This document shows, in pieces, positions 48,272-60,515 of a DNA stretch of 64,000 nucleotides. The position numbers and the translations under genes are program-made. The notes under the pieces are model-generated. The model saw only the letters and a program-made list of their open reading frames with translations, made no database searches and was not told the DNA's origin. The stretch covers positions 11,571,501 through 11,635,500 of the forward strand of contig CM068552.1 of the NCBI GenBank assembly GCA_035048495.1. The letters run 5' to 3'. Position 1 is the first letter of the stretch. The number at the start of each line of letters is the position of its first letter. Origin of the DNA: Euptelea pleiosperma. Taxonomy: Eukaryota > Streptophyta > Magnoliopsida > Ranunculales > Eupteleaceae.

Positions 48272-48620
48272 GTTGTTTCAACGGAGGAACTTCTGATTCA
48301 ACTACGGCTTTTTCTTCTATAACTCGCACGCTGCCAAATGGTTCCGATCAGGAAAGATGGGCACAGGTGCGTTTGGATCGCTGCATTTCCAGGGAGAAGA
48401 AAACCAGAACTGGGAAAGATGTTTGGTAACTTGGTTTGATAAAAATAAGTGGGCCCACAGAAAACCGATTTGCCCTAGTTCGGCCCATCAAAATATTTAC
48501 GGGTCCGGTGCGTCAATTCATCTTGGGCCTGGCCCGCTAAAACCCATTTCAAGCCCTGTCCCACTAGCTCATACGGCTTAAAGCCCATTTCAAGCCAAGC
48601 TTCGCCCACTGCGTTTATGA
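48272..48620 (-). promoter_or_regulatory. GET1 5' UTR and proximal promoter
   Basis: Upstream of the ATG at 48269-48271 is a leader of about 80 bp. Beyond it is a stretch with several gggcc/ggccca words (48450-48605), resembling site II elements of plant housekeeping promoters. No TATA box was assigned. Confidence 0.35.
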
Positions 48621-48734
48621 AAAAGTTGGAAAGGCAACGTCATGGAATAATTAGAACTCTTTTTAAACCCTCAAATTTGCTATTAACAACATAGGCCAAT
48701 GCTAAGTTCATATCAAGCATTAAAAATTTAAAAC

Positions 48735-49200
48735 ACGGTTTAAAAAATGGCCGTTATAATGGAAATGGACATCCTCTGTTACGTTATATACCCGTTTTAA
48801 CGTTCAGAAAATAACGGCCATTATTTTCATTATAATGATTGTATTTTTTAATAACGACCATTACAATGAACATGACAAACATTATTTTATGAAAATTTTT
48901 TACTAAAAAAATACCCGTTATTTTCGTTCTTTTCCACTATAAATTTTACGAAATTCAATTTTTGAATTTTCAATTTTAGATCCGATTTCATTCTTTTCCA
49001 TTATAAATTTTACGAAATTCAATTTTTAAATTTTGAATTTTAGATCAGTTATTTCCATTATTTTCGTTATTCTTGTTTTTCCTTTTTTTTCCCATATTTT
49101 GGTCACGTGCATTACAATCCGTTGTAACAGACGTTATAACGGAAAAAGCAGTAACGCCCCCAATCCGTTATACCATTATAACGGTCCCTTTTAAACCTTG
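48735..49200. repeat. MITE-like element E5 (TTATAACGG spelling)
   Basis: A 466-bp element begins acggtttaaaaaatgg and ends cttttaaaccttg. It is flanked by atttaaaac (48726-48734) and atttaaaat (49201-49209), a 9-bp duplication with 8 of 9 matches. The interior repeats cgttataacgg and ggtaacgccccc words. Orientation is opposite to E1. Confidence 0.6.
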
Positions 49201-49607
49201 ATTTAAAATATTGAGTAACTATCAACCCAAACTAAAAACTTAATCTATAATCACATTAAATAAGAAAAGGAAACCCATAAATGCTATATAAAATTCAATC
49301 CATTCAATCCAAGAAAATTAAAATACACTCTAAGTTACAACCAACCTAAATGTGTTCTCCATAACTTAGAGAGAGAGAGAGTTGGCCTAACACTCTAAAC
49401 TATATACTGAGGTTCACCAGGCCTACCTTGTCATGCCTGAGCTTGGCCCGGTGACTAGAATCAAACTCAACTCAGCCCATTGGGCCTATATATGATTTGA
49501 CATCCGTTTGGTGACTGTTTCCAACTCCACTCTTAAGAATTTCTATTATTGATTACAAGAGCCTCGACTTCTCTAGTTGTGGAAGCAATGAGCTAGACAC
49601 TTTCGTC
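49201..49607. other. Intergenic, no gene recognised
   Basis: AT-rich, with a short ga run at 49370-49380 and ggcctac/gggcct words. No coding signal was seen. Confidence 0.35.
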
Positions 49608-49849
49608 CTCGCTTGGTTCAATGCAAATTGGATGCAATGCACCCACTTACCATGGTTTTGGGATTACGCGTGATTAGTTGGGGCGTGCAACTGAGTTGTT
49701 GTGCAAGTGGTTGCCAAGCCCTCGCAAACTCTTTAATAAAATGGATGCAAGCATGTGTAGCCCAAAAACCATGGTAAGTGACTGCAATGCAACTCATTGC
49801 ATTTGCACTGGAGTGCAAAATGCACCCCAGTGCATCAAACCAAGCAGGC
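49608..49849. repeat. Inverted-repeat element (possibly hAT-like MITE)
   Basis: cctcgcttggttcaatgc at the left is mirrored by gcatcaaaccaagcaggc at the right, with the inner pair acttaccatggttttggg and cccaaaaaccatggtaagt. The terminal words resemble hAT-type ends, but no clean 8-bp duplication is visible. Confidence 0.5.
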
Positions 49850-51084
49850 CCTCTCGTTGCAAGGATCCAACCAATGTGATCCTTGGTATTAATATGTACT
49901 CTTATAGAGGTTGGGTTTTTGTCCTAAGGTTTATGACCTTGCATGGAGAGCCAGATTGCGGGTTTCTAGTTGTGTTCTTGGTATTATCAAACTCCTTGAG
50001 TAGGTCGTTCACGTGGGACAAGGTCCATGTTGGGTTTTATATCCCTCAAAGGCTTTTTGGCACTATCACTTGCACTTTCAAGTAACCAAAGCAATATATG
50101 CACTCCATGTATGTCAAGGTTCTTGGGTTTTTGTGTTGTGTTATGTGGAGACTGATGGTGCTAGAGTACTGTACATGAAGGCATGACTCCGCGGCCCAGC
50201 TTCGCTCTAAGCTAGCTGGGGAGGTCTATTTCCCTTAAGGACGTTTTCATACTTTTACATAGAGATACAAAAACCCTAATTTCGTCTTGGGTTATACATA
50301 CCTCAGTTGATCAGAGACGACTATCCATTGTATTGTGTATTTCTTTCTTGTCTTAAAGCATAGTAAAATCGGTGTGGATCCATGGACGTACCTCAATCTA
50401 AAGGGAACCACGTAAATCTCTGTGATGTGGTTGTTTGCATCTTTGTTCTTTAGATTGTTTATTGTTCTTTCTTCCCAACATTTTGGTGGGTCAAAGAGAA
50501 GTGTAACTTGTTACCATATAGGAAGTAAAGTTTAGGAATCCAAGTGGATTGAAAACGGAGATCCGACCCACAAACTCCAAGCGAAGGTCACTGCAAAATG
50601 AGACAATTCAACGTTCTCTTCTCTATGTTGCAAATGAGACAACTAATATCATGTAAACAAATGAAATGTTGGAGCCTACATCTCATAGGTAGAATTCCAT
50701 TAATTTGCAAGTTTTCAAACAAACATTTTTAACTTAGGTCTTTGAGTTGTGACAAGCGACGCCACCCATGTGGCTCTTGCAATTGAACTTGGAATAGGTC
50801 CCTAACTAGACATAACTATGTCGATGTAACAATGAAATCTATCACCTTGGTATTTTTCCATTGGATAATATATTCATTTACCGAAGTGGGAAGATTTATT
50901 TTGAGCATTTCCTTCCCCATGTTAGTTGGCATTTTGAACGGTAGTGTTGTATGGGAATTCAATACCAAGTTAGTAATTGAGGAGTGCACAGGTCCAAGGA
51001 TCTAGCTAGGCTTGATATGGGAAAAATTTTAGATATAAAGGACTTGGATGCAGAGGGCACTCGTGATCCTACATAACTTATTGT
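49850..51084. other. Intergenic, no gene recognised
   Basis: No conserved coding sequence or structured RNA was seen on either strand. Confidence 0.35.
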
Positions 51085-51315
51085 TTGGGCTCACTAACCG
51101 CACGGATGTTTAACCCACGCCTTGGTGGATACACACATCAGAAATAAATCTGATTGGCACTTTTAAGGTTTGATTGTAGCCGTTGGATTCAAGTATTTTT
51201 TTTCACATGTTTTGGGTACTTAATCCAACGGCTAGAAATTATTAATCAAGCAGATTTTTGGTATGTATATCCACCAAGGGTTGGGCTAAACATCCACGTG
51301 GTTAGTGGGCCCAAA
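51085..51315. repeat. Family A hairpin element
   Basis: Inverted halves: gggctcactaaccgcacgga and cacgtggttagtgggccc, with the inner pair tagccgttggattcaagta and acttaatccaacggctaga. This is one of the better-preserved hairpins. Confidence 0.55.
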
Positions 51316-52667
51316 AAATGACCTATGCAAGGCCATGAGAGCCCTCTACATCGATTGCATTCAAAGTCTTCTGCATATTAAATGTTTTCAACTATGGAGT
51401 TCAAGCTGATTGCACTATATACCGTTAGTGAAGATGCAAGATGGTTGCGAGACCTTTTGTCATATATACTTCTTTGGGATAGACCTGTTTCCAACAGTTT
51501 TGATACATTGTGATAGTACTGTTGTAATTAGTAGAACATAAAACTGATATTGGAATAGGGTTCCATCACCAATTTGCCAACCATTTCAATCACTTCCCCG
51601 CACTCTTTCAAATCCACAATTCAACATGTTTTGGGCAGGTTTTTAGAGGATGGTAATCACTATTTAGCTTTAAGCCCATATACTAGTAGGCCTGGAGATT
51701 TGTTGCCAACAACGTTCTGGCAGTAAAGTTAGATTAACATTATCATCTGCCTGATACCTAGACATCCATGTTTCTCCTATTGCCAAATGAACACCCACTT
51801 TGTGAGGCATATGAAAGGATGAATCTCTATATAACATCAGTTTTGGGAGCAGCAACAGTTTCCCCTCTTGAATGTCTATTTCGAACGTCTCGAATTCAAG
51901 ACATTCCTCATACAAGCCTTGCCCCAGAGTCGCTGTGGAAGTGAGATTCTCCTGAACCTCTCGGAGGTAGTCGCCCGGCTCCAGCCGGGTAATAATTCGA
52001 TGCCCGCACATGTCCATACTTCATCTGAATTGGATCGAATCAAATACGGTGCAATCAGCCTATACACAACACGAAAGGAGGGGGAGAGAGAGATTCATGT
52101 TTTTAGGAATCCATGCATCTAAACTGGATACATGCCAAATGACAAAATTGTAAGTGGCTCTATCCATTTCTTGCCGTGTGTTAGACCAACCATTCAATTG
52201 GTGCCACGTAGGTAACATTCTACGCTGAAAATTGACTAAATCACTTCATGAGAATTTGAAAAAGAGTAGAAGAAATGGTTCGATCCTCTTATTTCACGAA
52301 CCGGGAGATCCATGTTTATCTTATGCTCTTTTTCATCAGCGGTTCAAAATTAAGGTTTCTCATTCAGTCCACTCTTTCACAAATGGATCGGGCAGAAGTG
52401 TTTCTCTCTTACCATGGGTCTTTAGTAGATCTATTGATAGAGATCAATTGTTTCAACCGTCGGATTTACCGCGTTCTTTTGAATGACAATATGACAAACG
52501 AATCAAGGAAAAATGATCATAATCAACGGTTGAAACTTTGACTCGTGTATTTATGCAGTGCATAGGGTCATCACTTCGGGTACTCCAAATACTAGACCAC
52601 TAAGCACACAAAATACGAGCATATATAGAATGGTGTCCGGAGTCCGGACTAGTAGTTGATGATAACT
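51316..52667. other. Intergenic; open frames of unknown meaning
   Basis: A minus-strand frame (51670-52017) and plus-strand frames (52232-52541) are open but match nothing I recognise. They could be organelle-derived or relics. No gene call is made. Confidence 0.3.
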
Positions 52668-53016
52668 GAGTAAAACTTGGCTTGACCGCCTCAAATGTGA
52701 GCCACATTTTTAGAGGATACTGACCGGATCGATGTTTGGCCAATCCTGGTGGACCTATGAACCAAAAATCAACCTGATCAGTGATTTCTAAGCGTTGGAT
52801 TGGATTCCTTTTCATGGGTTGATTTTAACCGTGTGAATTTGAGCAGTATTGGCCATTATTTGGGCTACAAGGATCTAAAGGTTTAAAATCACTAATCAGG
52901 CTGATTTTTGGGCCGTAGCTCTACATAGGGATTGGCTAAAGATCCTTACGGGCAGCGTCCTCTGAGAGTGTATCACGTACCTTCTCTGACCGTCGGCAGT
53001 CAGCAAAGTTTTACTC
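52668..53016. repeat. Family A hairpin element
   Basis: It begins gagtaaaacttggcttgac and ends gtcagcaaagttttactc, showing the family terminus. The two inverted halves carry gatgtttggccaatcc and ggattggctaaagatcc. Confidence 0.55.
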
Positions 53017-53079
53017 ATGGAAAACTGGCTTGGCTTCTTTGATTGAAATGCAAGTCCACGGAAAGGGATGGTCATTTAA

Positions 53080-54240
53080 TTGTGTCGATTTCCACGTGTC
53101 AAACTGTTGGAGACACTGATCTTACGGATGTTTTGCCCACCCTTTGGTAGCTTTTAGACCAAAAAATCCTCACGATTGGTGCTTTCTAGCCATTGGATTT
53201 GAGTATCCCCAATAACGCTCTATGGCTAAAAATCAAGCCATGAAAATACTATAAATCACCAATCGGGCTGATTTTTGGTCTGTAGTCCATCAAAGGGTGG
53301 TTAAAACATCGGTACGGTCAGTCACGTCAGTGGTCTCTAAGAATGTGACATGTGGCACATAAGCATTGCATGTCATGAGGTTTTGAGTCGTGATGCAATA
53401 AGGTATACCTGACGCTAGTGATTTTGTTACTCATCGCGGCTATCTGGGCCCAGTGACCGCATGGATGTTTAGCTCACCCCTTGGTAGTCATTCATACAAA
53501 AAATCAGATTGTTTGATGATTTTTAGCTGTTGGATTTAATACAAAAAAAAAAGGTTGAATCCCACGGCTAGAATCATGCCTTAAAAGTACTAAAATGTAA
53601 TGGCCAGAGATTACCAATCTAGGTGATTTTGGTATGTATTTTCATAAAGGGGTGGGCCAAACAGTAGCAAAGTTTGCACACCACAAAATAATGCCGCGTG
53701 GCACTCTTGTTTGGACTCAGACCCCGAAAATGTTCCTGATTGGTTCGGTGCGAATCATGTATTTTATCGTGGGCTTTAAGTAAAGGCCCATGAGTAGGTT
53801 CTAAGCCTGGAATGAAAATTCTCAATCAGGCTAATTTTTGTGTGAAGATTCACTAAGAGTGGGCCCGATATCCATGCATCAGCAGTCGCAAGACTGACAC
53901 GTGGTGTTTGTGGTGTACCGAACTTTGCTCATCAGCCGAGACCACTTACCGTATGGATGTTTGGTTTGGCCCATCCCTAGGTGGACATACAGACCAAAAA
54001 TAGATTAGTGATTCCTACCTGTTGGATCCGAGTACCCCAAATAATGCTCGAATCTCACGGTTGAAAATTGACCCATGGAAAGACTAAAATGTAACGGTTA
54101 GACTTACCAATTCGGCTGATATTTGTTATGTAGGGACACCTATGGATGGGCCAAACATCCATACCGTTAGTGGTCTTTAAGAAAATGCCACGTCTTATAA
54201 TGTGGTCTGGTCCGTCATCAACGTTGGTATCTGATGACAG
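53080..54240. repeat. Cluster of three to four family A copies
   Basis: Hairpin copies or halves lie at about 53085-53360, 53445-53670, 53720-53920 and 53935-54235. Each carries tggatgtttngcccanccc and its inverse, and the tgatttttggt/aaccaaaaatcag pair. They form a dense array upstream of HMGB. Confidence 0.45.
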
Positions 54241-54544
54241 ATTTATTCGCTGGACAACCAAGTTTTTCTCTCCATCAATGTGAGTAGGCAGGAGCCGCAT
54301 GAGAGGTGGGCCCAAAGAAAGTTTGGTTCGGTTGATTTTTGAAAAAAGAGAAAAAAAAGAGTTTGGTTCGGCCTTTCCGCTAGAGAAAAAGATTAGTAGA
54401 ACAAACACAAAGGAAACACAACAGAGAGAGAATAGCAAAGAGAAAACGAAAGCGAATAAGGCAAGAGCACACGGATCGATGACGTGGCAAATGATTTTCA
54501 GATCCCGCCCAAACCCGGATTTCATTTCAATCGTCATTGAAGTT

Positions 54545-54732
54545 TAATTTTCCCCTTCTTCTTATCTCTCCCTTTCGGCCTTCCCTACACATACACACCG
54601 AACAGACCTTTCTCTTGTGGAACCCTAACCCTAAAGGTAACTCTTCAACACGTCGCCAAGCGCTAGCGTAGCCGATTCATACCGATTTCTTCCGATTCTG
54701 ACCGATCCGGACGTTTTCCTGCAGGATTTACC
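54545..54732 (+). promoter_or_regulatory. 5' leader and promoter-proximal signals of HMGB
   Basis: A pyrimidine-rich stretch at 54548-54580 is followed by a telo-box-type aaccctaaccctaaagg at about 54622-54638, upstream of the ATG at 54733. Such motifs are frequent in leaders of plant genes for abundant nuclear and ribosomal proteins. Confidence 0.4.
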
Positions 54733-55517
54733 ATGAAAGGAGGCAGATCGAAAGCCGACACGGCCAAAAAAGCCGAAAGCAAGTGAGTTTTTCTTCTCTT
54801 CCTTCGTTTATGTATCAAGTATTCAGTTTCTGAGAAAATCGATTTAAAGCATAGATTTTCAGATCTGAGATCTATATTGTTTTTCTTCGTGGTTAGGCTT
54901 TCGGTTAAGAGGAAAGGTCCCGCAAACGATAGAGCGGGCAAAAAAACGACGAAGAAGGAGAAGCCAGCGAAGGATCCTAACAAGCCTAAAAGGCCTGCCA
55001 GTGCTTTCTTTGTTTTCATGTAAAAATCTCATCCTTTCAAAAATCAATATTTTTCTATTTTTAACGATTTTAATTCGATTTTTCGTTAATTTTTGATTGA
55101 GATTTGTGTTTCGATAAACACAGGGAAGAGTTCAGGAAGCAGTACAAGGAGAAACACCCTAACAATAAATCCGTCTCCGTTGTAAGCTCTCTCGTCGATC
55201 TAGATCTATAAAATATTAAAAATTAATTTTCGTTATTTGTACATATCTTTATTAATCTATCGTTCCTATTTTTGTTCTAAAAAATTAAGGTCGGCAAAGC
55301 TGGAGGAGATAAATGGAAGTCGTTGTCCGAAGCTGTAAGTAATTTTATCAGAAAAATCCAAACATATCCTTAAAAATTATCTACAAATATTTATATTTTT
55401 TTCCTTTTTTTTTTTACAGGAAAAAGCTCCGTATGTAGCGAAGGCAGAGAAAAGGAAGACCGAATACAACAAGAACTTGCAGGCCTACAATAAGAAGCAG
55501 GTCTGTTTTAAAGATTA

Positions 55518-55584
<67 letters not shown>

Positions 55585-55987
55585 TGCAAATCAGCTGAAT
55601 ATTTCTATTATCCTGATAAAATCAGGCCGAAGGAGAAAACGCGGTAGACGACGAAGTCGAGTCCGACAAGTCAAAGTCTGAAGTGAACGACGAGGATGAC
55701 GAGGAGGAGAGCGGAGAGGTTTGTCTTTTAGTTAAAAAAAAAATCTAGCTTCCATTCTTTAAAATGTTTTCTGGAATTTATTTTCCAATGAGCTTTTTTT
55801 ACCTCTTCCCGTTTCATTTGACTAAATTACATTGCATAACAAAACCATCTCTTGTGCTTTACTGTTGAATGTTGAAAAAAACTCACTGGAAAAATCAATT
55901 CCCATGTTCTGGAAAAATTAATACTCTGTTTGATAAATTCTGCTCGACCTTTTTTTTATGCAGGAGGAAGACGACGACGACGAGTAG
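54733..55987 (+). CDS. HMGB-type high-mobility-group chromatin protein
   Basis: Seven exons join in frame to 157 residues: 54733-54782, 54897-55019, 55124-55181, 55290-55334, 55420-55500, 55626-55718 and 55964-55987, all GT-AG. The basic N-terminus (MKGGRSKADTAKKAESK) is followed by one HMG box at residues 46-116: KPKRPASAFFVFMEEF, GGDKWKSLSEAEKAPYVAKA and EYNKNLQAYNKK. An acidic tail ends in EEDDDDE. This domain order and size are those of plant HMGB1/2/3-type proteins, which bend DNA without sequence specificity in the nucleus. The first ATG gives the family N-terminus. Nothing is truncated. Confidence 0.95.
55517..55580. repeat. Compound (tc)n(ta)n microsatellite in HMGB intron 5
   Basis: A tc run passes directly into a ta run of about 40 bp, between exons 5 and 6. 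It has no effect on the reading frame. Confidence 0.9.
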
Positions 55988-57350
55988 ATGGGACGGGATA
56001 GCTGTGTAGGACCTATATGACCGATGATTTCTAATTTCTGTTACCCTTTCGGAGAATAGATGTTTTTTTTTTGGCATTCTAAAAGAACAAGCTTCTGGTA
56101 CTTTCCAGAAGCTAAAATTGCGCTGTACTTACTTTTGCTTCGTGTTAAATGATTCAGTAGAAGTTTCCTTCGTTTGTTTTCGTTCTACTGTATATCCTGG
56201 TTCTTCTAAATCCACAACCAAAAGATGGGAAGAGTTTGTGCTGTATTAATCCAGCAATTAAGCATAGATCACGAACACAGGAGATGATGAATACAAAACA
56301 CATTCGACTCGAATTTTGGGGCGGTTGGTTTTTTTTTGTGTGTAAACTTGGGGCGGTTGGTTTGGTATATGTGAATTTAGATATTTTCATGTTTCGTATC
56401 CTCTAGGCTCTAGGTAGTTGCGTTTATATTCAAGTTTCAAATTATTTGTTGTGCGGCTCTGTTCTGGCGAGTAATGGATCCGTGGGTTAGGGGACCAAGA
56501 CCGCCTATTTGTTAGGTAGGGTTGTCAACGGGTCAGTTATGGACTATGTTTTTAGTGGTTCTTGTTTCAATGTCGTGGTTCTAGAACTGGAATTGAAATA
56601 AATATCCAGTTCTCCCATTGGACTGCTCGCCAAGGATGAAAGGGCTGGATCGGTGGGCTCTGATCGGTCAGAATAGGATCGGCCATCTTCCTTTGAAAAA
56701 CAGAGAACTCGGCACCATGGTTTGGATCGGACCGGTGAGCTCCGATTCCAATCCATACCGGGATTGCTTGATACTTCGAACCATGCTACTGGCTCTTAGT
56801 GAGGAAAACACGTGGTTTGAAGTCTCGGCTGATCCTGATCTGGATCAGGTGATCTGCATTGGGATTGGTGGCCACAAAGGTTATCTGAAATAGGGCTGTC
56901 TTGCGCTAGCCTGAGTTGCAGCGTTCATGAAGAACCCTCGAGCGAAATGATCCGAGACGAGCAATCTACCATCTGTTTGTTATGCAGTGTCGGGGTTGTT
57001 ATGCAGTGTTCATGGCGAACCCTCATTTCGAGCGACATGATCTGAGATGAGCAATCCACCCTCAGATCCAGATCGGGATTGGACGCCCTCCGAGATCCGG
57101 AGATTTTCAACCATGAAACATGTTTTGTCCACCTTTACTCTTTAAGAAATAATAAAAGAGTTTTGTTCAACTCGGAAGAAAAAGAAAACTCGTGTCTTTT
57201 GTCCTCAATACTATTCTTTTCTTAGGAGTTTAACAAGAACTCTCATTTATTGATATTTTCTGTCGACATTGATGACACGGTTGTTGCGAAAGGAACGGAA
57301 AAGGGTACACATCATTACTATCAGTTTCCATGTTTGCTCGTGAATATCTG
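55988..57350. other. HMGB 3' flank and intergenic repeats
   Basis: The HMGB 3' UTR probably extends to about 56150. A region rich in ggatcgg/ccgat words at 56620-56760 and an imperfect direct duplication follow: gcgttcatgaagaaccctcg (about 56930) against gtgttcatggcgaaccctca (about 57006). Both copies continue into tgagatgagcaatc-like words. No gene was seen. Confidence 0.4.
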
Positions 57351-57627
57351 TATGAGCCACGTAGTTCTCTGAGAGACCATCTACCTTATGGATATTTGGC
57401 CAATTTTACAGACCAAAAATTTAGCATGATAAGTGATTTCTAACTGTTGGATTTGAGTCCTTTTCATGGGTTGCTTTTTAATTTAATTGTGTGACTTGAG
57501 AGGATTCCAATTCAATGGTTTGAAATCACCTATCAGTGCTTATTTTTGGTTTGTAGCATCACACATGCATGAGCCCAACATCCAATTGGTTGGTGGTCTC
57601 TTGGTGTGTACACGTGGCTCAATCGGA
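57351..57627. repeat. Family A hairpin element
   Basis: tgagccacgtagttctctga to tggatatttggccaattt is mirrored by catgagcccaacatcca to gtacacgtggctca. The interior carries the family's tgatttctaactgttggatt. Confidence 0.45.
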
Positions 57628-58502
57628 CGTCTGTCCATGAACAACTACGACATCAACAGGGTATACAATAGCTTTGGAACACTTAAGGTAGGTATTTTTT
57701 TAATCACCTCATCTGAAATTGAAAAGTGGGTTGAAATTGAAGGACGAGTGGTTTTAATAGTTTTGGACATGGTTTAAAAAGCAACTATTAATGAAATTGT
57801 TGGATTTAATGAATAAAAAAGATTGTCTTATTACAGCTTTTCTTGATAATACTACTTGGATAGTAGGTTTGATCCTAGAACCTATTTCTTTCGTGCTTTT
57901 GTCTCGAAACAGCAGGCCATGTTAGATAGGCAAGTAATTTCTACCGAACTTATTGGGATATAGTAGGTAAGGATGTTTATTAGATGGTTACTATTTTTTT
58001 TTTTAATATTTTGGTCAATTAAATCACACTAGAATTGCTCTCGTCCTTAAGTTACATAATGTCTAATCTGGGAATCATTACCACCCAATTAGCCTCTGTA
58101 ATGTAATATCTAAATTGGTTGCTAATTGGTTGAGAACAATTCTTCCAAAACTCTTACCAAACACATTTGTATGACGAAAAATACATCTATAATTTCATAA
58201 TAATAAATCATAACTCATAATTCATAAGCATGATTTATTATTCATAGTTTCAAAATTGGCAAAATTGAAATCAAAAGGAGAAAAAATGGGTCTTAGTCGA
58301 TTAATCGGCAAAATTATTAATTAATCGCCGAGTTTTTGAATTTGTTATAATGAACAATTTAAAACCATGGTTATGGAAAGTGTTATAGATTATAATCTTT
58401 TGCACTATTATACATGTTGGGTTCGGTTCCTGTTAGTTCTGCTTTCGGTTGGATTATTAGATGGAGAACCGGAACCTATTATATATTGGAATAGGCTATC
58501 CG
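57628..58502. other. Intergenic, no gene recognised
   Basis: AT-rich sequence with no conserved coding signal. A cluster of ataat/attat words lies near 58190-58250. Confidence 0.35.
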
Positions 58503-58674
58503 GACTTGCCTTCTTTGACAGGCTCCGGGTGTTGTCTTCTCAGGCATGGATTCCCAGAATCTAACGGTGGTTTTGCTTGGAAAAAAGTGAATGCTAGCTC
58601 AGTGCTATCACCACCATTGGCTTCTTAGAATCTACACCCGAGAAGGCCTGGGAGCCTGTCAAAAAAGTCAAGTC
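58503..58674. repeat. Family B inverted-repeat element
   Basis: gacttgccttctttgacagg at the left is mirrored by cctgtcaaaaaagtcaagtc at the right. The core catggattcccagaatcta and its inverse match the other family B copies. Confidence 0.55.
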
Positions 58675-58680
58675 TCGTGA

Positions 58681-59067
58681 GAGTAAACTTCTCACAAGAT
58701 GTTGTGATCGAAGCCGATCACAGCCCACAATACAAACCACGTGGCATGCTATTAGAGGGCACTGACCATATGGATGTTTGGCCAGTCCCTCGATGGACCT
58801 GCAAACTAAAATCAGCCTGATTAGGAATTTACAACCTTTGGATCTTTGCACCCAAACATCGCTCAATAATGCTCAAATTCCTAATGTTAAAATAACTTCA
58901 ATCCAACGCTTAGAAATCACTAATCGGGCTGATTTTTAGTTTGCAGGTCCACCGAGGGACTGACCAAACATACATACGGTCAGCGCCCTCTAATAATGTG
59001 TCACATGGCTCATATGGTGTATTGTGACCGGCTTCAGTCACAACATCCTGTGACAGAAGTTTTACTC
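58681..59067. repeat. Family A hairpin element, full length
   Basis: It begins gagtaaacttctcacaaga and ends gtgacagaagttttactc. Next inward are gatcgaagccgatcac and gaccggcttcagtcac, then the usual inverted halves. At 387 bp this is the most complete family A copy and defines its termini. Confidence 0.6.
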
Positions 59068-59394
59068 GTCCGGGGAGCCCTACCCTTAACATATTTTCGG
59101 TTCTAAGTCTTTTCGAGTTTAATTCTGAAATAATTAGTCGCAGTGGTAATCGGTATTGGTTCCTATCGGATATCGATTGATCGGGTACCATTGACACCTT
59201 GTTGTTAGGTACTTTGTGCACATCAGTGGTGGTCAATTTGGATCATCCATACGTGGTCTTCATGGATTGGATGGCCTGAAATGCTTGTCTTTTAATTTAT
59301 CCCAGTCTAAAGTTCTAAACAATGACTTTGACTTTCATTTTCCAAACAAAAAAACTTATATTACTATAAAGTTTTGTATCAAAAGTTTGATAGA

Positions 59395-59650
59395 AACCCC
59401 TCAGAATTCTACGTGGCACAGATTTTTGGCCCATGGACTTGTGAATGTTTGTTCACCTCTCGGTGGACCTACACCCGTTCATGAAGCCCATGATGAAAAG
59501 AAAATGCTCAAATCCAACGGCTAGAATCACCAATTAAGTTAATTTTTGGTATATAGGTCCACCATGGTGTGGGCCAAACATTGATGGGTTAGTGGACCAG
59601 AAAGAGTGCCATATGGCGTTTTAAGTGATTTCTGTATCAAGCATTTGATA
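59395..59650. repeat. Hairpin element related to the 28755-29150 copy
   Basis: The right half carries agcccatgatgaaaag, ctcaaatccaacggcta, ggtccaccatggtgtgggcc and a terminal phrase tgtatcaagcatttgatac. This is the same subtype as the 28.8-kb hairpin, but with a shortened left half. Confidence 0.45.
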
Positions 59651-59919
59651 CATAATTCTCAATCATAGAGCGTTCATTTTGAACTGTTCGATGAAACACT
59701 TTGACCGGCTGAAAGAACACTCTTGATCAGGTGGTTACTAATAGGCCTGAGGTCAACTGATTTGTCTTCCAAATCGAAAACACGGACTTATCGTTACGAT
59801 GGAAATAACTGCCGTTATTTTGGAGAAAAACTTATATTTTTCGTTATCCAGATTATTTTAAAAGAATGGCATTGTTGTGATTATAGGTCTACACTGAGAA
59901 TTTTTAAAAAAAAAATTAA

Positions 59920-60055
59920 GGAATTTTTGACATACCCCATGTTTTCATCAATATTTGACATACCCCACAATTTGAAATAATTGACATACCCTACGACCCA
60001 GTCCACCGTCTATGACCATAGTTGACCAACGTTTGCTTCTCCTGTAAACCTTAAA
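59920..60055. repeat. Fragment similar to the left flank of the 45.7-kb Mutator-like element
   Basis: ggaatttttgacatacccc and ccgtctatgaccatagttg recur here and at 45557-45650 (ggaatttttgacatacccc, ctgtctatgaccgtggttg). This suggests a shared repeat family whose true terminus may be this sequence. Confidence 0.4.
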
Positions 60056-60069
60056 ATGACCAAAGGTTG

Positions 60070-60205
60070 TAAATCATCGGGCTGATTTTTGGTCAATAGG
60101 TCAGGGACTGGCCGAACATCCATTCGGTCAGCATCCGCTAAGAGTATGCCACATGGCTCATATTGTGCGTTGTGTCACAAAGCTGTGACAGAAGTTTTAC
60201 TCTAA
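60070..60205. repeat. Family A right half
   Basis: The right half only: atcgggctgatttttggtca, then gccacatggctcatattgtg, then the family terminus gtgacagaagttttactc. The left half is missing. Confidence 0.45.
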
Positions 60206-60391
60206 AATTTGAGTTTTATTTTATTTTTCTTTCCATCCCATCCAAGTCTTGTCTGTTGATCCGACAACTGGGATCTTATGATTAGTCTATAGTTTGACTT
60301 TTACTTGTTTTTCTTTCCTGTTTATGCCACCAATCATGAGTAGGCAAATCACCGAATATTTTATTGATTCGTGTAGTCAGATCCTCTCCTT

Positions 60392-60515
60392 GAGTAAAAC
60401 TTCTGTCACAACGGATTGCAAATCACACAATCACAAGCCAATGAGGTGTAGGTGCCGAGAACTCATTGGCTTGTGATTGTGTGATTTGCAATCCGTTGTG
60501 ACAGAAGTTTTACTC
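60392..60515. repeat. Perfect palindromic mini-element
   Basis: Two 54-bp arms, 60392-60445 and 60462-60515, are exact inverted copies around a 16-nt loop. The ends, gagtaaaacttctgtcac and its inverse, are the termini of family A, so this is probably its shortest deletion derivative. The rest of the arm (attgcaaatcacacaatc) is not seen in the other copies. Confidence 0.75.

Noticed and set aside
51670..52541. Open frames of 84-115 residues on both strands
   Set aside because: No recognisable motif or conserved start. I considered an organelle origin but could not identify a gene, so no CDS is called.
54055..54537. 160-residue minus-strand frame upstream of HMGB
   Set aside because: Overlaps family A hairpins and the HMGB promoter; the hydrophobic run is a translated pyrimidine-rich tract.
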